Shown piece by piece: positions 25,441-33,629 of a stretch of DNA of 56,119 nucleotides. Below the pieces are notes generated by a model that saw only the letters and a list, made by a program, of their open reading frames with translations, was not told the origin of the DNA and did no database searches. This stretch comes from Bacteroidales bacterium (GTDB lineage: Bacteria; Bacteroidota; Bacteroidia; Bacteroidales; F082), in contig WFZS01000161.1 of NCBI GenBank assembly GCA_015489465.1, forward strand, positions 1 through 56,119, in the 5' to 3' direction. The position numbers were made by a program, and so were the translations under genes. Positions within the stretch are counted from its first letter, which is position 1, and each line of letters begins with the position of its first letter.

Positions 25441-26679
25441 TCAATTGGCTCGTATCGCTTCCACAGGGTCTAACCGTGAAGCTGTCCATGCCGGAATAAA
25501 TCCGGAAATAAAACCTATAGTTGCCGAAACGGTAATTCCCAATATTATATTCTGCATTGAAAGAAACATGGGAAAATCAAATAAAGACTTTACTCCCCAT
25601 GACAAAAGAAAAACCAATAACAAACCCACTGCACCTCCCAGCAACGAAAGGAAAACGGCTTCAAATAAAAACTGCAAAAGGATGAAATACCTTTTTGCTC
25701 CCAACGCTTTTTGAATACCTATTTGATTTGTCCTTTCTTTTACGGAAACAAACATTATGTTTGCAATGCCGAAACCGCCTACAAGTAACGAAAATCCGCC
25801 GATAATCCAGCCTACAATGGCAATAACCCCGAACAGTTGATCAAACCCTTTTGAAATTATGTCCGTTTGATTTAATGCGAAATTGTCATCTGCGGCAGGT
25901 TTTAATTTTCTTATGGAACGCATAATACCCGTTAACTCGTCTTTCATCTCTTCAATGGTTACCCCGGGTTTTGCTTTCACGATGATAGTTGTCCCCATAT
26001 TACGTATATCAACCACACCGCGAGCAAAAGCTACGGGAACAAAAGCCTGCTTGTCCGGCGAATTTCCAAAAACATCACTTCCCTTTTTGTTAAGAACACC
26101 GATAACATAAAGCCTTCTCCCGAATATCTTAACTCTTTTGCCCAACGGGTCCTCGTCCGGAAATAAACTCTTTGCAAGATCATATCCTAAAATGACAACA
26201 TTTTTACCGCTTTTGTCTTCCTGCTCGGTAAAAAACCTGCCTTCGCCTATATCTAAATTTAAAATTTTAGGATAATCGTAAGTAATGGCATTAACTTTTG
26301 CTCCCTCAACAATATTTGTCCGGTAACTGATATTACGCGATACGGCAAACATAAAAGTACCGTTTTCAACGGTGTTGCTCCTGAGCTTTATCATTTTTAG
26401 TTCCGAAAGTTTAGGGTTGGGTCTTTGCCAATATTTCCACCACGCGTAATCACCTCCCATTGCCCAAGGCCATTTCTGAATGAAAAGAATATCGCTGCCA
26501 AGCGAATTAATCTCGGATTTTATGGAATACTCCAAGCTGTCGAAAACCGTAAAAACCGATATTATCGAAAAAATACCTATGGTAATACCAGTTAAAGACA
26601 AAACAGTTCTCATTTTATTTATGATTAATGCATCAATGGCAAACTTGAAACTTTCACGTATTAGTTTGAGAACTATCAT
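25441..26679 (-). CDS. MacB/FtsX-type ABC transporter permease
   Basis: A 412-residue membrane protein with the MacB topology: one N-terminal transmembrane helix (LSLTGITIGIFSIISVFTVF), a periplasmic MacB-PCD domain of about 240 residues, then three C-terminal FtsX helices. The C-terminal part shows GIANIMFVSVKERTNQIGIQKALGAKRYFILLQFLFEAVFLSLLGG and FISGFIPAWTASRLDPVEAIRAN, the family signature. Such permeases need a separate LolD-like ATPase and often a membrane-fusion partner; neither is adjacent. The substrate is unknown (peptide, lipoprotein or drug efflux are all possible). Confidence 0.87.
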   Translation of the reverse strand: MIVLKLIRESFKFAIDALIINKMRTVLSLTGITIGIFSIISVFTVFDSLEYSIKSEINSLGSDILFIQKWPWAMGGDYAWWKYWQRPNPKLSELKMIKLRSNTVENGTFMFAVSRNISYRTNIVEGAKVNAITYDYPKILNLDIGEGRFFTEQEDKSGKNVVILGYDLAKSLFPDEDPLGKRVKIFGRRLYVIGVLNKKGSDVFGNSPDKQAFVPVAFARGVVDIRNMGTTIIVKAKPGVTIEEMKDELTGIMRSIRKLKPAADDNFALNQTDIISKGFDQLFGVIAIVGWIIGGFSLLVGGFGIANIMFVSVKERTNQIGIQKALGAKRYFILLQFLFEAVFLSLLGGAVGLLLVFLLSWGVKSLFDFPMFLSMQNIILGITVSATIGFISGFIPAWTASRLDPVEAIRAN

Positions 26680-26708
26680 TATTTGGTTTTTGTTAAGAAA
26701 TTTTATGG

Positions 26709-26716
26709 TAAAAGTA
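26709..26716 (-). promoter_or_regulatory. Candidate -7 element of the ABC permease gene
   Basis: Minus-strand TACTTTTA differs from TAnnTTTG only in the last base, 30 bases before the ATG. It lies back to back with the candidate purH promoter. Confidence 0.35.
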
Positions 26717-26739
26717 TAATATCTTTTAATTAAATCTTG

Positions 26740-26747
26740 TTACTTTG
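26740..26747 (+). promoter_or_regulatory. Candidate -7 promoter element of purH-mreBCD
   Basis: TTACTTTG followed by CATA, one mismatch from TAnnTTTG, 53 bases before the TTG start of purH. Confidence 0.45.
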
Positions 26748-26799
26748 CATATCAAATGAAGTTTTTAGTTTTTTAATTCACTTTTAACAACTTACAACA

Positions 26800-28317
26800 T
26801 TGAAAAAAATTAAATCGGCATTAATTTCCGTTTTTTACAAGGACGGCCTTGAACAAATTGTAAATAAACTGGATGAATTGAATATAGACATCTATTCAAC
26901 CGGTGGAACAAAAAAGTTTATTGAAGAACTCGGATACAAAGTCAAATCGGTTGAATCACTTACCTCATACCCTTCCATTTTGGGAGGAAGAGTAAAAACA
27001 TTGCATCCTAAAGTGTTTGGCGGAATTCTTGCCAGAAGGGATAACGACCTTGATACCGACCAACTGAAACAGTATGACATCCCTGAAATAGATTTGGTAA
27101 TAGTTGATTTATATCCTTTTGAGGAAACCGTTAAAAAAACTAAAGACGAAAGCGAAATCATTGAAAAGATAGATATCGGAGGAATAAGTCTGATAAGAGC
27201 GGCAGCAAAAAATTTTAAAGATGTTTTGGTTATTCCTTCATCGGAGTTTTATGACGATTTGTTAAAAATATTGGATGAAAAAGAAGGACAAACGGATTTG
27301 ACCGACCGTAAATGGTTTGCAACGCAAGCTTTTAACGTGAGTTCACATTACGACACTCTTATCTTTAAATGGATGAACAGCACGGAAAACATTAAAGCTT
27401 TCAAAGAGAGTCGTAGGGAAGCCGTAGTATTGAGATACGGGGAAAATCCGCATCAGGAAGGTATTTTTTACGGAAAACTTGATGAAGTTTTCGAACAACT
27501 TAACGGTAAAGCCTTATCGTACAACAATCTGCTTGACCTTGATGCGGCAATAAACCTTATTAACGATTTTGAAGAAACAACATTTGCCGTTATTAAACAC
27601 AATAATGCATGCGGATTGGCAAGCAGGGAAAACCTTTTGGATGCTTGGAAAGATGCTTTAGCCGGCGATCCGGTGTCGGCATTCGGCGGTATTTTGGTTA
27701 CCAACAGACCCGTTGACAAAGAAACGGCCGAAGAGATAAACAAGATATTTTTCGAGATCATTCTTGCTCCGGATTACGACAAAGATGCATTAAAGATTTT
27801 GAAATCGAAAAAGAACAGAATTATTCTTAAAAAGAAGGTTTACAACTTTCCGTCAAAGCAATTCAGGTCGCTTTTAAACGGAGTATTGGAACAGGAAAAA
27901 GATTTGAAAACCGAAACGCCGGAAGAACTTAAAACCGTTACCGTAGTTTCACCTTCAAAAGAGCAGGTTGAAGACCTTTTGTTTGCAAATAAAATTGTTA
28001 AACATACCAAATCGAACAGTATTGTTTTAGTAAAAAACAAACAACTGATAGGTTCCGGTACAGGACAAACATCACGTGTTGATGCATTGAAGCAAGCAAT
28101 TGAAAAAGCTAAGAATTTCGAACTGCCGCTGGAAGGTTCCGTCATGGCTTCCGATGCATTTTTCCCCTTTGCCGATTCAGTTGAAATTGCCGACAAAGCG
28201 GGAGTAAAGGCAGTGATACAACCCGGAGGTTCAATACGTGACAAGGATTCCATTGAATATTGTAATGAACACGGTATGTCAATGGTATTTACGGGATTCA
28301 GACATTTTAAACATTAA
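26800..28317 (+). CDS. purH: AICAR transformylase / IMP cyclohydrolase
   Basis: A 505-residue bifunctional enzyme for the last two steps of purine synthesis. The MGS-like IMP cyclohydrolase domain covers about 1-185 (IYSTGGTKKFIEELG, GGRVKTLHPKVFGGILARR, IDIGGISLIRAAAKNF). The transformylase domain follows (LRYGENPHQEGIFYG, KHNNACGLASRE, DPVSAFGGILVTNRP, MASDAFFPFADSVEIA, VIQPGGSIRDKDSI). The start is a TTG at 26800 giving MKKIKSALISVFYK, the usual family beginning; no better ATG exists. The mreB gene starts 27 bases after the stop, so purH may lead the mre operon. Confidence 0.95.
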   Translation: MKKIKSALISVFYKDGLEQIVNKLDELNIDIYSTGGTKKFIEELGYKVKSVESLTSYPSILGGRVKTLHPKVFGGILARRDNDLDTDQLKQYDIPEIDLVIVDLYPFEETVKKTKDESEIIEKIDIGGISLIRAAAKNFKDVLVIPSSEFYDDLLKILDEKEGQTDLTDRKWFATQAFNVSSHYDTLIFKWMNSTENIKAFKESRREAVVLRYGENPHQEGIFYGKLDEVFEQLNGKALSYNNLLDLDAAINLINDFEETTFAVIKHNNACGLASRENLLDAWKDALAGDPVSAFGGILVTNRPVDKETAEEINKIFFEIILAPDYDKDALKILKSKKNRIILKKKVYNFPSKQFRSLLNGVLEQEKDLKTETPEELKTVTVVSPSKEQVEDLLFANKIVKHTKSNSIVLVKNKQLIGSGTGQTSRVDALKQAIEKAKNFELPLEGSVMASDAFFPFADSVEIADKAGVKAVIQPGGSIRDKDSIEYCNEHGMSMVFTGFRHFKH

Positions 28318-28344
28318 TATTAAGAAAACAAAAGATATATTGAA

Positions 28345-29367
28345 ATGGGACTTTTTTCATTTTTAACAAAAGAAATTGCCATCGACCTCGGAACGGCTAA
28401 CACCATCATTATTTATAACGATAAAATAGTAGTTGACGAGCCGTCAATAGTAGCCATTGAAAGAAATACGGGAAAGATTATAGCCGTTGGTAAACGTGCT
28501 ATGATGATGCATGGTAAAACACACGATAACATAAAAACCATAAGACCCTTGCGCGACGGTGTTATTGCCGATTTTCAATCGGCTGAGTTTATGATTCGTG
28601 AGATGATAGGGATGATAGGCATTAAAAACTCCCTGTTTCAACCGGCACTAAAGATGGTTATTTGTATTCCTTCGGGTATTACCGAAGTTGAAGAAAGAGC
28701 CGTAAAAGATTCTGCCGAACAAGCCGGAGCAAAAGATATTAGACTTATTCACGAACCTATGGCTGCTGCAATTGGTATCGGTATCGATGTGCTGGAGCCT
28801 ACGGGAAACATGATTGTCGATATCGGCGGAGGCACTTCCGAAATTGCCGTTATAGCATTGGGAGGTATCGTAAACAATAAATCAATACGTATAGCCGGTG
28901 ATGACTTAAATGCCGACATTAAAGATTATATGCGTAAGCAGCACAACATATCAATAGGTGACAGAACCGCCGAAAGAATTAAAATAGAAGTAGGCTCGGC
29001 TGTTACCGAGCTTGAAAACCCACCCGACGATTATGCTGTTCACGGAAGAGACTTGTTAACGGGTATTCCGAAAGAGATAAAAGTGAATTACAAGGAAATA
29101 GCAACTTGCATGGATAAATCCATCTCAAAAATAGAAACGGCGGTTCTCCAAGCTCTTGAAAACACTCCCCCGGAATTATCGGCGGATATTTTCAGAACGG
29201 GTATTTATTTGGCAGGAGGAGGCTCGTTATTAAGGGGACTTGACAAACGTTTGGAAAGTAAAGTAAAATTGCCGGTTCATGTTTCGGACGACCCGTTACA
29301 CGCCGTTGCAAGAGGCACAGGTATTGCTCTTAAAAACTTTGAGAAATTTACCTTCCTCATTAAATAA
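28345..29367 (+). CDS. mreB: Rod shape-determining actin homologue MreB
   Basis: A 340-residue MreB, the bacterial actin that directs lateral wall synthesis. Actin-fold nucleotide motifs are EIAIDLGTANTIIIYNDK (phosphate 1), MIVDIGGGTSEIAVIALGG (phosphate 2) and TGIYLAGGGSLLRGLDKRL (adenosine). LIHEPMAAAIGIGIDV is the connecting motif. Length is standard. It is followed by mreC after 14 bases and mreD, implying a rod-like or elongating cell. Confidence 0.96.
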   Translation: MGLFSFLTKEIAIDLGTANTIIIYNDKIVVDEPSIVAIERNTGKIIAVGKRAMMMHGKTHDNIKTIRPLRDGVIADFQSAEFMIREMIGMIGIKNSLFQPALKMVICIPSGITEVEERAVKDSAEQAGAKDIRLIHEPMAAAIGIGIDVLEPTGNMIVDIGGGTSEIAVIALGGIVNNKSIRIAGDDLNADIKDYMRKQHNISIGDRTAERIKIEVGSAVTELENPPDDYAVHGRDLLTGIPKEIKVNYKEIATCMDKSISKIETAVLQALENTPPELSADIFRTGIYLAGGGSLLRGLDKRLESKVKLPVHVSDDPLHAVARGTGIALKNFEKFTFLIK

Positions 29368-29381
29368 ACAGGGGTTAAGCC

Positions 29382-30194
29382 ATGCAAAACCTGCTTGCTT
29401 TTCTGGCCAAATACAAAAATATTTTTTTATTTCTGATTTTGGAAACCATTGCTTTAATAATGGTTTCCTTTAGTTATTCATACCACGGTTCTCTGGCATT
29501 CAATTCGGTAAACGATATTACGGGAGGTATTTTCAAAACATTTGCCGAAGTTGAAGACTACTTCAGCTTAAAACGGGAGAATGAAATATTATTAAAGGAA
29601 AATGCCGCCTTACACGACAGCCTTAAAAGCTCGTTTTTAATTACCGATACAAATTACGTGTATGTTGATACTTTATACAGATATGTACCGGCTCACGTTG
29701 TTTATATTACAACAAATAACCCGTCCAATTACTTTATCATTGACAAGGGTAAAAAGCACGGTATTAAAAAAGAGATGGGAGTAATTTCTCCAACCGGAAT
29801 AGCGGGAATTGTGATAGGTGTTTCAAACCATTACTCTTTAGTCATGCCCCTTATCCACCCGAACTTTACCGGCAGTGCAAGGATTAAAAAAAACAACATG
29901 CTAATATCGGTACAGTGGGACACTACGGATTACCGTTTCGGGAAAATTACAGACATTCCTTCGTATGTAGATTTGTACAAAGGCGACACGATAGTTACCA
30001 CGGGTTTCTCTCTCATTTTTCCTGAGAATTTGAATGTAGGTACGGTGGAAAAATATTATCCGTCCCCGGATAAAGAGTTTGCCACCGGAATAATAAGGTT
30101 TTCTACGGATTACAAATCTTTAAAGAATGTTTATGTTATAGATAACTTGATGAAAGCGGAGGTTAAAAAGTTGATGGAGGAGAAAAATGAATAA
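29382..30194 (+). CDS. mreC: Rod shape-determining protein MreC
   Basis: A 270-residue bitopic membrane protein of the elongasome. An N-terminal transmembrane helix (KNIFLFLILETIALIMVSFSY) leads into a short coiled coil (YFSLKRENEILLKENAALHDSL). The periplasmic double beta-barrel domain follows (NYFIIDKGKKHGIKKEMGVISPTGIAGIVIGVSNHYSLVMPLI, then GDTIVTTGFSLIFPENLNVGTVEK). The stop overlaps the mreD start by eight bases, indicating translational coupling. Confidence 0.93.
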   Translation: MQNLLAFLAKYKNIFLFLILETIALIMVSFSYSYHGSLAFNSVNDITGGIFKTFAEVEDYFSLKRENEILLKENAALHDSLKSSFLITDTNYVYVDTLYRYVPAHVVYITTNNPSNYFIIDKGKKHGIKKEMGVISPTGIAGIVIGVSNHYSLVMPLIHPNFTGSARIKKNNMLISVQWDTTDYRFGKITDIPSYVDLYKGDTIVTTGFSLIFPENLNVGTVEKYYPSPDKEFATGIIRFSTDYKSLKNVYVIDNLMKAEVKKLMEEKNE

Positions 30195-30699
30195 AACGTT
30201 ATCAAACATATTACGGTTTGTAATACTGATATTGATTCAAGTGCTTATATTTAACCATATAAGTCTGTGGGGATACCTTACTCCATATCCGTATCTTTAT
30301 TTTATTTTGTTACTTCCCAGAGATATTAGTAAAACTTCATTGCTTTTAGCAGGTTTCTTTACCGGATTAACGGTAGATATTTTTCAAAACACTCTTGGAA
30401 TGCAAGCTGCAGCCGCAACATTGGTAGCCTTTGCCCGGCCTTATATTTTAAAATCTTATTTCAGAACCATGGATTTTGCCAAAGATGAAATTCCGGGAAT
30501 AAACAAACTTAAATTCGGAGGTTTTTTTAAATATACATTTACACTGGTTTTTATTCACAGCTTCACGGTTTATGTTCTCGAAACACTTTCGTTAAACAAT
30601 TTTTTAAACCTTTTAAAATACACATCTGTAAATGCCCTTATAACTACTATGTTCATTATTATTTTTGAACTTTTCGCGGCAAAAAAGACAAAACGGTAA
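30187..30699 (+). CDS. mreD: Rod shape-determining protein MreD
   Basis: A 170-residue polytopic membrane protein with about five hydrophobic segments (NILRFVILILIQVLIFNHISL at the start, LITTMFIIIFELFAA at the end). The conserved core is LTPYPYLYFILLLP and FTGLTVDIFQNTLGMQAAAATLVAF. It overlaps mreC by eight bases. In many Bacteroidota the PBP2 and rodA genes follow mreD; here glyS follows with its own promoter, so the elongation transpeptidase must lie elsewhere. Confidence 0.9.
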   Translation: MNKTLSNILRFVILILIQVLIFNHISLWGYLTPYPYLYFILLLPRDISKTSLLLAGFFTGLTVDIFQNTLGMQAAAATLVAFARPYILKSYFRTMDFAKDEIPGINKLKFGGFFKYTFTLVFIHSFTVYVLETLSLNNFLNLLKYTSVNALITTMFIIIFELFAAKKTKR

Positions 30700-30761
30700 G
30701 CCTTTTATTGCACCCCGGTTACATTACCTTTTTCCGTTCAAAACCCGAACTCAATTTTTAT

Positions 30762-30769
30762 TACTTTTG
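30762..30769 (+). promoter_or_regulatory. -7 promoter element of glyS
   Basis: TACTTTTG followed by CCCC is an exact TAnnTTTG match, 33 bases before the glyS ATG and after the mreD stop. Confidence 0.7.
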
Positions 30770-30802
30770 CCCCTTAATTTATCAATTGAACAACATAATA
30801 TT

Positions 30803-32329
30803 ATGGCAAAACAGGAAGATGTTTTAAAAAAGATAATAGCACATGCCAAAGAGTACGGTTTTGTGTTCCAAAGCAGCGAAATTTATGACGGATTAAGTGC
30901 TGTGTACGATTACGGTCCGAATGGCGTTGAATTAAAAAAGAACATCCGCGATTACTGGTGGAAATCAATGGTGCAGTTTCATGAAAATATTGTAGGTATC
31001 GATGCCGCTATATTCATGCATCCTACCACCTGGAAAGCTTCCGGCCATATTGATGCCTTTAACGATCCTTTGATAGATAACAAAGACTCGAAAAAACGTT
31101 ACCGCGCAGATGTTTTGGTTGAAGATTATATTGCGAAAATAGAAGCCAAAATAAAAAAGGAAGTTGACAAAGCCCGTAAACGTTTCGGCGATGCTTTTGA
31201 CGAGAAGCAATTTATGGAAACCAATCCCAGGGTTCTTGCCAACCTGAAAAAAATTGAAGATATAAAAAACCGTCTTTACCCTGCCATGGAAAACAACGAC
31301 ATGGAAGGAATAAGGCAGTTGATAATAGACCTCGACATTGCGGACCCCGTTTCCGGCACAAAAAACTGGACCGAGGTTCGCCAGTTCAACCTTATGTTTT
31401 CAACACAACTGGGTTCAATGTCGGAAAGTGCTACCGAAATATACTTGCGTCCGGAAACGGCACAGGGTATTTTCGTAAACTACCTCAACGTGCAGAAAAC
31501 AAACAGAATGAAAATCCCTTTCGGTATTGCGCAAACGGGAAAAGCTTTCAGAAACGAGATAGTGGCACGTCAATTTATTTTCCGCATGAGGGAATTCGAA
31601 CAAATGGAAATGCAGTTTTTCGTTCGCCCCGGAACCGAAATGAAATGGTTTGAATACTGGAAAGAAGAAAGGTTGAAATGGCATCTTGCAACAGGTATTC
31701 CCGCTGAAAAATTCCGTTTTCACGATCACGACAAGCTGGCCCATTATGCAAATGCAGCTACCGATATTGAGTTTGAATTTCCAATGGGTTTCAAAGAGCT
31801 GGAAGGAATCCACTCGCGTACCGATTTCGATTTGAAATCACATGAACAATATTCGGGTAAAAAACTCCGTTATCACGACCCTGAAATCAACGAAAGCTAT
31901 GTTCCTTACGTTATCGAAACTTCCATAGGTCTTGACAGAACATTCCTGGCAATGTTAAGTTATGCTTATACGGAAGAGAAACTTGAAGACGGTTCGGAAC
32001 GCGTGGTTTTGAAATTACCGCCTTTCCTGGCACCTTACAAAGTGGCTATTTTCCCGCTTACCAAAAAAGACGGTTTGCCTGAAAAAGCACATGAGATAAT
32101 GGATGAATTGAAATACGATTATATGTGTTTCTACGAGGAGAAAGATACAATAGGGAAACGTTACCGTCGCCAGGATGCCATAGGAACACCATATTGCGTT
32201 ACCGTTGACCATCAAACCCTTGAAGATAACACGGTAACTATCCGCGAGCGTGATACTCTTAAACAGGAAAGGGTTCCCATATCGCAGTTGAGTTCGATAA
32301 TCGGAGAAAAGTTGAAAATCAAATTATAA
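30803..32329 (+). CDS. glyS: Glycyl-tRNA synthetase, single-chain type
   Basis: A 508-residue class II synthetase of the homodimeric (eukaryote/archaeal-like) type rather than the two-subunit glyQ/glyS type. It begins MAKQEDVLKKIIAHAKEYGFVFQSSEIYDGLSAVYDYGPNGVELKKN. Motif 2 lies around FRNEIVARQFIFRMREFEQMEMQFF, motif 3 in VIETSIGLDRTFLAML, and the C-terminal anticodon-binding domain in APYKVAIFPLTKKDGLPEKA. The open frame continues 46 codons upstream through mreD and the promoter; the ATG at 30803 is the clear start. A strong terminator follows. Confidence 0.96.
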   Translation: MAKQEDVLKKIIAHAKEYGFVFQSSEIYDGLSAVYDYGPNGVELKKNIRDYWWKSMVQFHENIVGIDAAIFMHPTTWKASGHIDAFNDPLIDNKDSKKRYRADVLVEDYIAKIEAKIKKEVDKARKRFGDAFDEKQFMETNPRVLANLKKIEDIKNRLYPAMENNDMEGIRQLIIDLDIADPVSGTKNWTEVRQFNLMFSTQLGSMSESATEIYLRPETAQGIFVNYLNVQKTNRMKIPFGIAQTGKAFRNEIVARQFIFRMREFEQMEMQFFVRPGTEMKWFEYWKEERLKWHLATGIPAEKFRFHDHDKLAHYANAATDIEFEFPMGFKELEGIHSRTDFDLKSHEQYSGKKLRYHDPEINESYVPYVIETSIGLDRTFLAMLSYAYTEEKLEDGSERVVLKLPPFLAPYKVAIFPLTKKDGLPEKAHEIMDELKYDYMCFYEEKDTIGKRYRRQDAIGTPYCVTVDHQTLEDNTVTIRERDTLKQERVPISQLSSIIGEKLKIKL

Positions 32330-32340
32330 AACATCGAAAC

Positions 32341-32378
32341 GGGGCTGTCAAAAAAGATATTTGTACAGCCTCTTTTTT
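32341..32378 (+). terminator. Intrinsic terminator after glyS
   Basis: GGGGCTGT pairs with ACAGCCTC around a 16-base loop, followed by seven T. The downstream gene's ATG lies three bases beyond it, so that gene may depend on read-through or on an unseen promoter. Confidence 0.85.
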
Positions 32379-32381
32379 TAT

Positions 32382-33479
32382 ATGTACACAATAGTAAGAT
32401 ATCCGGAAACTAAAAATAACTCGCTGAAACCTTGGTCGGCAGCTGATGAACTGTTGCTTGAAAGAGTTAATGAGCAAAATTTGTCCGGTAAAAACATTGT
32501 AGTTTTTAACGACAGGTTCGGATATTTGTCTGTAAACCTGAATTCTTTCGAGCCGTGGATAATAACAGGGTACAGAAGTCAGGAAAAAGCGTTGGAAAGA
32601 AATTTTAAAATTAACGGACTTGACATTGAGCCTGGTCACATTATAAGATTACCCGAACCGCCTCCCGGAAAAATTGACATTGCCCTGATACGGATACCCA
32701 AATCAATTGAGCTTTTCAGGTTGTTTTTATATCTAACTCATGAGAAAAGTGATGAAAACACTGAGGTTATTTGTTCATTTATGACCAAATATTTCTCACC
32801 GCAGATATTGAAAACGGCAGAGCTGTTTTTTGAGTATGTAGAGCAAAGTAAAGCAAAGAAAAAAGCACGACTTTTGATTTTGAAAAACCCGAAAGAGTTG
32901 AAAACGGAAATAAAGTTGACTGAGCAAGTTACTTGGAAGAATATTACCTTAAAACAATATTCGGGAGTGTTTTCATCGTCAAGAATTGATTTTGCGACTA
33001 GATTTCTATTGGAGAATTTTAGGGTAAATGTTAATGAAAAAAGAATTCTGGACCTCGCTGCAGGCAACGGAATAATAGGATATTACATATTAAAAGAATA
33101 CAAAAAACAAAACCTTCCCCAACCCGAACTTCATCTTTTGGATGATTCCGTTTTGGCTGTAAAATCGGCTGAAATGAATTTACCCTCAAAATGCTTTTTC
33201 CATTACAATGACACGCTTGAAGATTTAAAAGAAAACTATTTCGACCTTATTATTACAAACCCGCCGTTTCATTTTGAACACGAGATAAATACCGAAATAA
33301 GCATAAATCTTTTCAAAGAGTCTTTTGCCAAATTAAAGCCGGGAGGCAGGTTTGTTTTGGTTTTTAACAGACATCTTGCAGGTAAATACAAACCTGTTTT
33401 AAAAGCATTGTTTCAAAAGATAACATTGGTTGCAGACAGCCCGAAGTATATGATATTGGAATGTAGAAAACAAAAGTAA
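32382..33479 (+). CDS. RsmC/RlmG-type rRNA guanine-N2 methyltransferase
   Basis: A 365-residue two-domain SAM methyltransferase. The N-terminal half (about 1-190) is the degenerate substrate-binding domain typical of RsmC and RlmG. The C-terminal half has the SAM motif ILDLAAGNGIIGYYILKEY, then LHLLDDSVLAVKSAEMN and the catalytic motif LIITNPPFHFEHEI. The NPPFH motif is characteristic of m2G methyltransferases. I cannot tell whether it modifies 16S G1207 or 23S G1835. A TTG 21 bases upstream is in frame but lies in the glyS terminator, so ATG 32382 is preferred. It is convergent with the 46-residue peptide gene. Confidence 0.82.
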   Translation: MYTIVRYPETKNNSLKPWSAADELLLERVNEQNLSGKNIVVFNDRFGYLSVNLNSFEPWIITGYRSQEKALERNFKINGLDIEPGHIIRLPEPPPGKIDIALIRIPKSIELFRLFLYLTHEKSDENTEVICSFMTKYFSPQILKTAELFFEYVEQSKAKKKARLLILKNPKELKTEIKLTEQVTWKNITLKQYSGVFSSSRIDFATRFLLENFRVNVNEKRILDLAAGNGIIGYYILKEYKKQNLPQPELHLLDDSVLAVKSAEMNLPSKCFFHYNDTLEDLKENYFDLIITNPPFHFEHEINTEISINLFKESFAKLKPGGRFVLVFNRHLAGKYKPVLKALFQKITLVADSPKYMILECRKQK

Positions 33480-33487
33480 CCTTTCTA

Positions 33488-33628
33488 TTATTTTTTATTA
33501 TCGTCGGATGTTTCATCACCGTTATTTTTTTCGGGTTTTTTGTTCATTTTTATAAACGCCCATATAAACCCTGCTACAAGATGCAGCATAACAATACCGA
33601 ATATTATGTAAGCCAACGTATTGTTCAT
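33488..33628 (-). CDS. 46-residue membrane peptide
   Basis: A short frame coding for 46 residues. It starts MNNTLAYIIFGIVMLHLVAG, continues FIWAFIKMNKK, and ends with a charged tail rich in Asp, Glu, Asn and Lys. A single transmembrane helix (about residues 6-27) with a lysine-containing cytoplasmic flank is evident. The start codon lies one base after the stop of the DUF438/PAS gene, so translation is almost certainly coupled. The size, helix and coupling resemble small regulatory membrane peptides, but no homology is recognised. It ends eight bases from the convergent methyltransferase gene. Confidence 0.68.
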   Translation of the reverse strand: MNNTLAYIIFGIVMLHLVAGFIWAFIKMNKKPEKNNGDETSDDNKK

Positions 33629-33629
33629 C

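Noticed and set aside
30665-30802. N-terminal extension of GlyS into mreD
   Set aside because: It overlaps the mreD coding end and the -7 promoter element; homologues start at MAKQEDVL.
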